Shown piece after piece: positions 45,155 through 52,665 of a DNA stretch of 64,000 bases. The position numbers and the translations under genes were made by a program. The stretch spans positions 2,790,001 through 2,854,000 of the forward strand of contig NZ_CP085725.1 in assembly GCF_036840915.1 (NCBI RefSeq), in the 5' to 3' direction. This stretch comes from Flavobacterium hankyongi. Its GTDB lineage: Bacteria > Bacteroidota > Bacteroidia > Flavobacteriales > Flavobacteriaceae. The first letter of the stretch is position 1, and the number at the start of each line of letters is the position of its first letter. Below the pieces are notes generated by a model. That model was not told the DNA's origin and searched no databases. It saw only the letters and a program-made list of their open reading frames with translations.

Positions 45155-46075
45155 ATGATTTTAATTTTATCACAAGAGAGTGATTTTTCAACTACTCAAA
45201 TAATTGAGTGGCTTGAAGTTTTGGGAAAAAAATGGATACGAATTAATGGAGAAGATGAAATTATTATAGATTATGAAGGGGAAGATATTGTTTTTACTTT
45301 AAACGAGTCTAGTTTTAAATTTTCTGAGATAACCAGTTTTTGGTATAGAAGAGGTTTTTTAAATGTAAAAAAGAAAACTTCTGGTATACAAGAATTCAAA
45401 GACTTTATGAATGCAGAATATAATTCACTAATAGAGTTTATATATTATAGGTTATCTCAAAAGCACCGACTGGATTCTTTAAAGAACAGGCATGTAAATA
45501 AATTGATTGTAAATTCTATAGCAAGAGAATTAGGTATTAAGACCCCTTATGAATTTGTTTTCAATAAAAAAAGTGATTTGAAATTAATTCTTGATGATGA
45601 TAAGGAGTATGTGACAAAAAGTATTTATGGAGATCCTAGACGTGATTTTGAGAATTTTTATATTTATAATTATACTTCAAGTGTAGATACCAATAATATT
45701 AAATCAGAAACTTTTTTCCCTTCATTGATACAAAATAAGATTTCTAAAAAGTATGAATTGAGAATATTTTACTTAAAGGGTAAATTTTATTCAATGGCAA
45801 TTTTTACACAAAAAGATGTGCAAACCAGCTTAGACTCTAGAAGATACAATTATAAAAAGCCAAATAGAAGGGTTCCATTTGTTTTGCCTAAACTTATCGA
45901 AGATAAAATAGATAGTTTGATGAAGAAACTAGATTTTGATAGTGGCTCAATCGACATGATTGTGACGCCAGAAAATGAATACATTTTTCTCGAAGTGAAT
46001 CCTATTGGTCAATTTAGCATGACTTCATTCCCATGTAATTATAATATTGAAAAAAAAATAGCTGAATATTTATAA
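45155..46075 (+). CDS. gwsG: Grasp-with-spasm ATP-grasp peptide maturase
   Basis: A 306-aa ATP-grasp protein resembling the peptide maturase of the grasp-with-spasm system and microviridin-type ligases, which join side-chain carboxylates to hydroxyl or amine groups on a precursor. The N-terminal pre-ATP-grasp domain includes ITSFWYRRGFLN. The substrate-recognition stretch is SLKNRHVNKLIVNSIARELG, and the C-terminal metal/ATP motif is IFLEVNPIGQFSMTS, where the Glu and Asn bind Mg2+. It is placed directly after the precursor gene and 2 bp before a 64-aa protein. The product's precise chemistry is unknown. Confidence 0.85.
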   Translation: MILILSQESDFSTTQIIEWLEVLGKKWIRINGEDEIIIDYEGEDIVFTLNESSFKFSEITSFWYRRGFLNVKKKTSGIQEFKDFMNAEYNSLIEFIYYRLSQKHRLDSLKNRHVNKLIVNSIARELGIKTPYEFVFNKKSDLKLILDDDKEYVTKSIYGDPRRDFENFYIYNYTSSVDTNNIKSETFFPSLIQNKISKKYELRIFYLKGKFYSMAIFTQKDVQTSLDSRRYNYKKPNRRVPFVLPKLIEDKIDSLMKKLDFDSGSIDMIVTPENEYIFLEVNPIGQFSMTSFPCNYNIEKKIAEYL

Positions 46076-46077
46076 AA

Positions 46078-46272
46078 ATGAAAATAGATAGTATTGAAGA
46101 AATGAAGGACTATATTGATAATCATATTGAGGAGTTTCCTATTTTGTTTTATGATGCTGTATTTACAGACAATGATGATGATAAAAGATTTGGAAAAAAA
46201 GTTTATTCAACTAAGTATAAGGATTCAGATTATGAAATTTTCAGTTTTTATAAGCCAATTACTCGTTTTTAA
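46078..46272 (+). CDS. Small acidic protein inside the peptide-maturation cluster
   Basis: A 64-aa product (MKIDSIEEMKDYIDNHIEEF..., ending FSFYKPITRF) with 20 acidic residues, including NDDDD-like and SIEEM stretches, and no signal peptide or cysteine. It starts 2 bp after gwsG and stops 2 bp before gwsS, so translation is tightly coupled. I do not recognise a family. Possible roles are a precursor-binding adaptor, a second modified peptide or an accessory subunit; nothing in the sequence decides. The lack of Cys and the absence of a leader motif make a classic precursor less likely. Confidence 0.65.
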   Translation: MKIDSIEEMKDYIDNHIEEFPILFYDAVFTDNDDDKRFGKKVYSTKYKDSDYEIFSFYKPITRF

Positions 46273-46274
46273 TT

Positions 46275-47366
46275 ATGAACTCTGGAAAGTATTTTAAGGT
46301 ATTTGCAAATTGTATTTTTGTATATGGATACAACAGAAGTTTGATAATTGATAGTCAAAGAAATCATTTCACGATAATTCCTAATGAAATGTATGATATG
46401 ATTAATCAATTTCAAAGTAAAAAGTCAATTGAAGATGTTGTTTCATCATATGGTCATGAAAATTTGGATGTGGTTAATGAGTATATTGATTTTCTTATTG
46501 AAAACGAATTTGGATTTGTAACGAATGAAGATGAATTTGATTTGTTTCCTAAAATGAATACAGATTTTGAAATAGCATCACATATAACAAATTGTATCGT
46601 TGAAATTTCAGAAGTTAACTTGTTTAATATAGATAAAATCATATCTGATTTAGATTTTCTTCAATGTAAAAATGTTCAGTTTATTAGTTATGAAACTATA
46701 GATTTGAAAACTTTAAAGGATTTGTTAGTTAAAGCAAATAATTCTAATTTTAGGTCTATTGAATTAGTTTTGAAATATTCTGATGAGATTTTGAGTTTTA
46801 TTAATAAAATAGATGATATTAATTTTAGAGTTACTCAATTGACTTTGCATTCATCATCTCCCAAAAGAGAGTTTGAGGATTTAAAAGCATCATTTAATAT
46901 AAATCTGTTAGAATATGAATTAAAAAATTTTAAACACTGTGGAATAGTTGATGCAAAGTATTTTAGTGATGTTAATAAATATAAGATTCTAGAATCTTTA
47001 AATCATAATTCGTGTCTTAACAAAAAAGTGTCAATTAATAAAAAAGGAGAAATAAAGAATTGCCCTTCTATGACTGGGAGTTTTGGTAATATAAATGATA
47101 TAACTCTAAAAGAAGCTTTTAATCATTCTAATTTTAAAGAATACTGGGGTGTAACAAAGGATAAAATTTCCGTTTGCAAGGATTGTGAGTTCAGACATGT
47201 TTGCACCGATTGTAGAGCTTATGTGGAAAATCCAAATGATATGTATTCAAAGCCATTAAAATGTGGTTATAATCCATATACTAATGTCTGGGAAGAATGG
47301 AGTACCAACCCTTTAAAAGAAAAAGCTATTGCTTTTTATGAAATGTCAGATTTGATAAAAAGATAA
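46275..47366 (+). CDS. gwsS: Grasp-with-spasm SPASM-domain peptide maturase
   Basis: The C-terminal SPASM domain is well preserved: Cys247 and Cys263 (CLNKK...GEIKNC, with the Gly-x4-Cys spacing), then Cys301, Cys304, Cys310, Cys313 and Cys330, enough for two auxiliary iron-sulfur clusters. Cys222 in HCGIV is an extra candidate ligand. The N-terminal region, where radical-SAM enzymes carry CxxxCxxC, reads ITNCIVEISEVN with a single Cys107. The N-terminal 80 residues look like a peptide-binding (RRE-like) fold (ITTIIPNEMYDMI...-type, residues 33-75). It closes the cluster and is followed by a terminator. Confidence 0.82.
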   Translation: MNSGKYFKVFANCIFVYGYNRSLIIDSQRNHFTIIPNEMYDMINQFQSKKSIEDVVSSYGHENLDVVNEYIDFLIENEFGFVTNEDEFDLFPKMNTDFEIASHITNCIVEISEVNLFNIDKIISDLDFLQCKNVQFISYETIDLKTLKDLLVKANNSNFRSIELVLKYSDEILSFINKIDDINFRVTQLTLHSSSPKREFEDLKASFNINLLEYELKNFKHCGIVDAKYFSDVNKYKILESLNHNSCLNKKVSINKKGEIKNCPSMTGSFGNINDITLKEAFNHSNFKEYWGVTKDKISVCKDCEFRHVCTDCRAYVENPNDMYSKPLKCGYNPYTNVWEEWSTNPLKEKAIAFYEMSDLIKR

Positions 47367-47373
47367 TTTAGAT

Positions 47374-47400
47374 AAAGCCCTGAATTTTCAGGGCTTTATT
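47374..47400 (+). terminator. Terminator of the peptide-maturation cluster (second copy)
   Basis: GCCCTGAATTTTCAGGGC forms the stem, identical over 24 bases to the one after accC. It is placed between gwsS and the convergent dehydrogenase gene and may serve both. Confidence 0.85.
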
Positions 47401-47411
47401 GTTTAATGTGT

Positions 47412-48179
47412 TTAGATGTGAATTCCTCCAGAAGCTTCAATACGTTGACCATTCACCCACTTTGATTCATCTGAACACAAGAAGGCAACTACACTACCAA
47501 TATCGTCTGGTTTTCCAACTCTACCAAGTGGAGTCATATTGCTTATCATGTCGTTCAGTTCTTTGTTGTCTCTTACAAAACCACCTCCGAAATCAGTTTC
47601 TATAGCACCAGGTGCAACGGAGTTAACTCTTATTTTTCTGTTTCCAAATTCTACTGCTTGATAACGTGTTAATCCATCTATTCCGGCTTTCATAATCGCG
47701 TATGCGGCATAGCCTGAATAGCTAAAACGAGACAAGCCAGATGAAGTGTTTACAATGCTTCCGCCATCATTTAATAATGGTAATAGTTTTTGAGTTAAGA
47801 AAAAAGGCGCTTTTAAATGAATGTCTGACATAGCATCAAAACCAGCTTCCGTTGTTTCACTAATTGTTGCATGATAACCAGAACCTGCGTTGTTAACTAA
47901 AGCATCAAATTTATCAGTGCCGAAATCATTTTTAAGAATGTTTTCAAGCTCTTTTGCAAAATTATCGAAAGATGAAGTGTTTGATAAGTTTAATTGAAGA
48001 AAAGAAGCCTTTCTTCCTGTCGCGATTATTTCATTAGCAGTTTTTTCTGCTTCTTCTTTTTGAGATTGGAAAGTGATGATGACATCAAACCCTTTTTTAG
48101 CTAATTGTAAAGCTGAATTCTTGCCTAAACCACGGTTACCTCCAGTAACTAATGCAATTTTGTTTATACTGTTTGTCAT
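47412..48179 (-). CDS. Short-chain dehydrogenase/reductase (SDR)
   Basis: A classical SDR oxidoreductase: TGGNRGLG nucleotide-binding motif near residues 12-19, NNAG (VNNAGSGYHA), catalytic Ser in NTSSGLSRF and YxxxK as YAIMK within SGYAAYAIMKAG. The 255-aa length is typical. The APGAIETDF motif following the active site is usual. The first part TFQSQKEEAEK suggests NADPH use, which is weak evidence. It lies 93 bp downstream of an AraC-family gene on the same strand, which probably controls it. Confidence 0.88.
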   Translation of the reverse strand: MTNSINKIALVTGGNRGLGKNSALQLAKKGFDVIITFQSQKEEAEKTANEIIATGRKASFLQLNLSNTSSFDNFAKELENILKNDFGTDKFDALVNNAGSGYHATISETTEAGFDAMSDIHLKAPFFLTQKLLPLLNDGGSIVNTSSGLSRFSYSGYAAYAIMKAGIDGLTRYQAVEFGNRKIRVNSVAPGAIETDFGGGFVRDNKELNDMISNMTPLGRVGKPDDIGSVVAFLCSDESKWVNGQRIEASGGIHI

Positions 48180-48272
48180 TTTGATATGATTTAAAATTAT
48201 ATGACAAAGTTGCGATGATTCTGAAAGTTAGCGGTTGCTTGAAACAATCTATCTTTTGTAAAAATCAAATAA

Positions 48273-49202
48273 TTAGTTTCTGAATGATAATGGAGATAGT
48301 CCAGATTGCTTTTTGAAAAAATTAGAAAAATGAGCTACTTCTTCAAAACCTAGACTATTTGAAATTTCGGAGATATTCCACGTGGTGTTCTTTAAAAGGA
48401 TTTTAGATTCTTGTAAAATCCTAGAGGTAATTATTTCGGTTGTCGTTTTTCCAGTTCTTTCTTTTAATGTTTTGTTTAAATGATTTACATGCACGTTTAA
48501 TGTGTCGGCATAATCTTTTGGATTGCGAAGCAGTAGGGATTGAGTGCTCGATTCTACTGGGAATTGCCTTTCAAGTAGTTCAAGGAATAATGAAGTAATT
48601 CGGGAAGAAGCATTCATGTTGTCAATCAACGAATCCATTGGTTTTAGTTTTTGACCATAGTGGATAAGTTCAATGAGATAATTACGCAGCAAATCATATT
48701 TAAATTTGTAGTCTGATTCTATTTCGCTATGCATTTTATTGAAAATAGAAGATACCTCTTCGTATTGTTTCTCAGTCAATTGGAAAATAAAATCAGTATT
48801 TGGTTGATAAATTGGAAGTTCATCAATCATTAATCCGGTTTTAGATTTGGTCATAAAATCGCTTGTAAAAACACAAAAATGTCCTTTTTGATTGTTGTCT
48901 AGTGGTGTGTAGCGATAAGGAATTTTGGGAGTAGCAAAAAGAATGGCATAATCTTTAATTTCTATGGTTCTATCTGCGTATTCGACTGTATTTTTTCCAT
49001 TAATTAGGCTGATTTTATAATAGGCTCTTCTATTATATGGCATCGCTGGTTTTGCTTTGCACACATTGTACATGTCTGCAATATTAAAAACGTTAAAATG
49101 ACCAACGTCCTTTTTGTCCATTTCTTCAATGTATTTAACAACTTCAGGGCAGTAATTGCCAAACATTTCGTTGTAAAACTCTTTTATGGTTGTAGTAGTC
49201 AT
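48273..49202 (-). CDS. AraC-family transcriptional regulator
   Basis: The C-terminal ~100 residues carry two helix-turn-helix motifs of the AraC/XylS type (NVHVNHLNKTLKERTGK and ISEISNSLGFEEVAHFSNFF), ending KQSGLSPLSFRN. The N-terminal ~190 residues form a cupin-like sensing domain (ADMYNVCKAKPAM..., IPYRYTPLDN). It is 309 aa long. It sits upstream of the SDR gene on the same strand, a common arrangement for regulation of an oxidoreductase; the inducer is unknown. Confidence 0.88.
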   Translation of the reverse strand: MTTTTIKEFYNEMFGNYCPEVVKYIEEMDKKDVGHFNVFNIADMYNVCKAKPAMPYNRRAYYKISLINGKNTVEYADRTIEIKDYAILFATPKIPYRYTPLDNNQKGHFCVFTSDFMTKSKTGLMIDELPIYQPNTDFIFQLTEKQYEEVSSIFNKMHSEIESDYKFKYDLLRNYLIELIHYGQKLKPMDSLIDNMNASSRITSLFLELLERQFPVESSTQSLLLRNPKDYADTLNVHVNHLNKTLKERTGKTTTEIITSRILQESKILLKNTTWNISEISNSLGFEEVAHFSNFFKKQSGLSPLSFRN

Positions 49203-49240
49203 TGTAAATAGTATTTGTAAAAATCAAATTTACAAAAAAC

Positions 49241-49267
49241 AAACCCCAAAGGACAACTTTGGGGTTT
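49241..49267 (-). terminator. Terminator of the C1 peptidase gene
   Basis: AAACCCCAAAG and CTTTGGGGTTT form a perfect 11-bp stem around GACAA, 29 bp beyond the peptidase stop on the minus strand. The trailing T run is short (TTT, G, TTTTTTG), so efficiency is uncertain. Confidence 0.75.
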
Positions 49268-49295
49268 ATGATTTTTGATTGATGATGTAAGTATG

Positions 49296-50492
49296 TTATA
49301 ACTTCAATTTAGAAGCAATAGCTGCAGGGACTGCTTTTTTGTGTAACATGATAGCTGTTGCTTTGTATTTTGCAAACTCTTTAGACATATATAAATATCC
49401 TTTATAGTCGTTTGTAGCTCCCCAAGAGTTTTTAACGATGTAATATTCTTTACCGTTTTGATCTTTAGAAATACCTACAATGTGCATTCCGTGGTCATCA
49501 GTAGTTGTGTAATTGTCAAATGCTTTTTGACGCATCTCTTCAGTTACAACAGCTTCTTTTTTAGGACCATTGAACATATCTGCTTTTTCTTCTGCAGTCA
49601 TGTCTTCTACTTTCTTTTCTGGAACAAAAGCTACTCCGTTTTTCCATGAAAAACTTTTTTCACTAACATCACCTGCCCAAGCTACTGAGTATCCATTTTT
49701 AAGAGCACTATCAATGATTTCTGTTAATTCATTCATTTTTACATTGTACACCTGGTCATAGTTCCAGTTGTCGGGTACCATTAATACAAATTTTGAATAG
49801 TATGGATATTCTTGTAAAGATGAGATTTCTACATAATCATCAGCATTGATACCTACTACTTCTTTGGCAAAAGTTTCAGGAGTATATTTTTTTCCGTTAT
49901 AGTCAAAAGTTTTTGGTACTTGTCCTAGATACGTATCAATCATTGCTGAATATGCTTTTTCCCAGTTAGGAGTTAATTCTCCATTAGGATTTGAAACGAC
50001 AGCTTTTAAAAATCCTTCGATTAAAGCAGCCATTTCAGCAAATTTATTTTTATCGGTACCATAATTTAAACCAGTATAAACTGATTGCGGAACAGCACCG
50101 TATTTTTTATACATATTGATTACATCGTGAAATGCACCACCATCTCCTAAAGCAACTGAACCATGCATGCGAACATAGTTTCTTCCTTTTTCTACGTAAG
50201 CGTTACGTGCAGAGAAAATTTGAGATAATTCGACAGGTTTTTTACCCATGCGTATCATTTCTGATTCTAAAAATGAATTAGCTGAATAACTCCAACAAGT
50301 TCCAGATGAACCTTGGTTTTTTACCGAAGTGTTTTCAATATTAATTACATCAGCAAATTTGAAAGATTCTTTACTTTTTTCACTTGCATTGATTTTTAGT
50401 GAATTAACCAAGTTATCTTGTGCGTTACCAGCTAAGGCAGAAGCGATTAACGTTGCGGCAATAACTATTGGTTTTAGAGGAATGTTATGCAT
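49296..50492 (-). CDS. C1 family cysteine peptidase (bleomycin hydrolase/aminopeptidase C-like)
   Basis: This is a papain-fold peptidase. The catalytic Cys66 is in NQGSSGTCWSYSANSF, the His in DDHGMHIVGI and the Asn in IVKNSWGATNDYKGY. The 398-aa chain fits the PepC/bleomycin-hydrolase group. Unlike cytoplasmic PepC, it has an N-terminal signal peptide (MHNIPLKPIVIAATLIASALAGNAQ), so it would be periplasmic or exported. It is a single gene, with terminators on either side. Confidence 0.9.
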   Translation of the reverse strand: MHNIPLKPIVIAATLIASALAGNAQDNLVNSLKINASEKSKESFKFADVINIENTSVKNQGSSGTCWSYSANSFLESEMIRMGKKPVELSQIFSARNAYVEKGRNYVRMHGSVALGDGGAFHDVINMYKKYGAVPQSVYTGLNYGTDKNKFAEMAALIEGFLKAVVSNPNGELTPNWEKAYSAMIDTYLGQVPKTFDYNGKKYTPETFAKEVVGINADDYVEISSLQEYPYYSKFVLMVPDNWNYDQVYNVKMNELTEIIDSALKNGYSVAWAGDVSEKSFSWKNGVAFVPEKKVEDMTAEEKADMFNGPKKEAVVTEEMRQKAFDNYTTTDDHGMHIVGISKDQNGKEYYIVKNSWGATNDYKGYLYMSKEFAKYKATAIMLHKKAVPAAIASKLKL

Positions 50493-50590
50493 AATAATGT
50501 TTTTTGATATTACTAATAGTAGTGTAAAATTAAAAATTGTTACAGATGAAAATTTATTTTAACATCGATTTATGCTTTTGTTAAGAAATA

Positions 50591-50626
50591 AAAATCCCGT
50601 CTCGTTCTTAAAAACGAGACGGGATT
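50591..50626 (-). terminator. Terminator of the S9 peptidase gene
   Basis: AATCCCGTCTCGTT and AACGAGACGGGATT form a 14-bp perfect stem around CTTAAA, and a T run follows on the minus strand. Confidence 0.9.
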
Positions 50627-50631
50627 GATAA

Positions 50632-52548
50632 TTATAGGGTTTCTTTTAACCATTTAAAAAACTCGCGTTGCCAAATTAAGGCGTTTTGAGGTTTTAGCAC
50701 CCAGTGATTTTCTTCTGGAAATAATAAGAACCTACTTTTTATTCCTTTTAATTGTGCCGCTTGAAAAGCTTCTTGTCCTTGTCCAATTGGAACACGGTAA
50801 TCTTTACCGCCTTGAATAATCATAATTGGAGTGTTCCAGTTATTTACTAAGTTGATTGGGTTAAACTCATTGTATGTTTTTTGAGCAATCTTATTTTCTT
50901 TTTCCCAGTATGCTCCTCCAGAATCCCAGTTAGTAAAGAAAACTTCTTCGGTAGTTCCATACATGCTTTGCGTGTTGAAAATTCCACAGTGAGAAATAAA
51001 AGTTTTAAATCTGTTTTTGTGAATTCCAGCTAATTGAAATACTGAATATCCTCCATAGCTAGCACCAACAGCACCTAAACGTTTTTTGTCTACATACGAT
51101 TCTTTAGCAACATCATCAATAGCAGCTAAGTAATCATCCATAACTTGACCGCCCCAATCACCAGAAATTTGCTCGTTCCATTTAATACCATGACCTGGCA
51201 TTCCGCGACGGTTTGGTGCAACAACAATATAACCTTGTGAAGCAATTGTCTGAAAATTCCATCGGTAAGAATAATATTGAGATAAAGCACTTTGTGGGCC
51301 TCCTTGACAGTATAATAAAGCAGGATATTTTTTATTAGCATCGAAGTTTGGTGGAAGAATTACCCAAACCAACATTTTTTTTCCATCAGTAGTAGTAACG
51401 TATCTTTTTTCAGTCTTACACAAAGCTAATTTGTTGTATGTTTCTGTATTTACATTTGTAAGTTGACTCCAAGTTTTCTTTTTTAAATCATAAGAAAAAA
51501 TTTCCGAAGCATGATTCATATCGTTTCTTGCTACAATTACTTTGTCAATGTTGAAACCTATAATTTCAGTAACATCAAAAACACCCTTTGTGATTTGGTT
51601 TACTGTAACTGCAATTTTGGTTAATCCAGGGAAGTTAACTTCAAACAATTGTTTTGTACCATCTACCGGTGCAATGAAATATACTTTTTTGCCATCAGCA
51701 CTCCATTTAAAACTTTCAACAGTTCCATCCCAAGTAGCGGTTAAATTCATATCCATTCCTTTGAAACGAACAATAATGTCGTTTTTATCTGCTTCGTAAC
51801 CATCGCGTTTCATTTGTAACCAAGTCAAATCACCTTTTGGGGAGAATAGCGGATGTGTGTCATAGCCTAGGTTTCCTTCGGTTAAGTTTTTAGTTTCTTT
51901 AGTATCTATATTGTATTGATATAAATCAGTATTTGTGCTTGTTGCATAGGCAGTTCCTGATTTCTTTTTGCATGCATAAATGATGTTTTTACTATCTGGA
52001 GACCAAATATAATCTTCATCACCACCAAAAGGTTTTTGAGGAGAATCGAAAAGTTCTCCTTGCATAATGTCTATTGGCGCTGCTAAACGAACATTTGGCG
52101 CTGGAATTCCTCCAAAGAAAACATGGTTGTAAGTCCCGTCTCTCCAAGTATCCCAATGACGATAATCCAAACCATCATAAACTTTTACATCAGATTTACT
52201 AAGTTCAGGATAAACATCTTTTCCTAATATATTACTTACTTTCACTTCTTGATGAGATAACTGGTATATGCCATCAGGTGAAATGTTTTTATCTGCAATT
52301 AATCCTTTATGGTCAGTTATTTCGGTTGCATTTCCTCCATTAACTGGAATAGTATAATATTTTGAGTTTGATTTATTCTCTTCAATAGATGGTGTTGCTA
52401 CTTTGTAAACAATGTTTTTCCCATCTTTAGAAATTCCAAGAGGAGTCACACGACCCAGTTTCCAAAGTAATTCTGGAGTCATCACTTCTTGAGCAATTGC
52501 CGAATTTAGTCCCATAAGCGTTAAACTTAATAATGCTAATTTTTTCAT
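50632..52548 (-). CDS. S9 family prolyl oligopeptidase/dipeptidyl peptidase-like
   Basis: After a signal peptide (MKKLALLSLTLMGLNSAIAQ), a seven-bladed-propeller N-terminal region (about 25-370, with TolB-like ISPDGIY and WSPDSKN strands) is followed by an alpha/beta hydrolase domain. The nucleophile is in GAVGASYGGYSVF, the Asp in IIQGGKDYRVP and the His in EENHWVLKP. The 638-aa length fits S9 peptidases that release peptides or dipeptides; it is probably periplasmic. The preceding and following genes are unrelated. Confidence 0.9.
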   Translation of the reverse strand: MKKLALLSLTLMGLNSAIAQEVMTPELLWKLGRVTPLGISKDGKNIVYKVATPSIEENKSNSKYYTIPVNGGNATEITDHKGLIADKNISPDGIYQLSHQEVKVSNILGKDVYPELSKSDVKVYDGLDYRHWDTWRDGTYNHVFFGGIPAPNVRLAAPIDIMQGELFDSPQKPFGGDEDYIWSPDSKNIIYACKKKSGTAYATSTNTDLYQYNIDTKETKNLTEGNLGYDTHPLFSPKGDLTWLQMKRDGYEADKNDIIVRFKGMDMNLTATWDGTVESFKWSADGKKVYFIAPVDGTKQLFEVNFPGLTKIAVTVNQITKGVFDVTEIIGFNIDKVIVARNDMNHASEIFSYDLKKKTWSQLTNVNTETYNKLALCKTEKRYVTTTDGKKMLVWVILPPNFDANKKYPALLYCQGGPQSALSQYYSYRWNFQTIASQGYIVVAPNRRGMPGHGIKWNEQISGDWGGQVMDDYLAAIDDVAKESYVDKKRLGAVGASYGGYSVFQLAGIHKNRFKTFISHCGIFNTQSMYGTTEEVFFTNWDSGGAYWEKENKIAQKTYNEFNPINLVNNWNTPIMIIQGGKDYRVPIGQGQEAFQAAQLKGIKSRFLLFPEENHWVLKPQNALIWQREFFKWLKETL

Positions 52549-52611
52549 TTTAAATTTTTTTGAAAGTGATGCTAAATTATGAAATTTTATGACTGATAAG
52601 TTCGAATCATA

Positions 52612-52643
52612 AAAAAACGCCTTCCATAAGGAAGACGTTTTTT
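52612..52643 (-). terminator. Terminator of the large metallopeptidase gene
   Basis: AAAAACGCCTTCC and GGAAGACGTTTTT pair around ATAA with one mismatch. It lies between the metallopeptidase stop (minus strand) and the S9 gene. Confidence 0.8.
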
Positions 52644-52665
52644 GAATTTAGTTTGCTTATTATAA

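Noticed and set aside
46115-46297. A 60-codon frame overlapping the 64-aa protein of the peptide cluster
   Set aside because: It overlaps the better-placed frame at 46078-46272 and runs into gwsS; the 64-aa frame has 2-bp spacing to both neighbours and is the one favoured by the operon.
43955-47366. Peptide cluster as a phage or plasmid insertion
   Set aside because: No integrase, transposase, tRNA or att-like sites were found, and A/T content looks like the surroundings. Only the duplicated terminator hints at an insertion.
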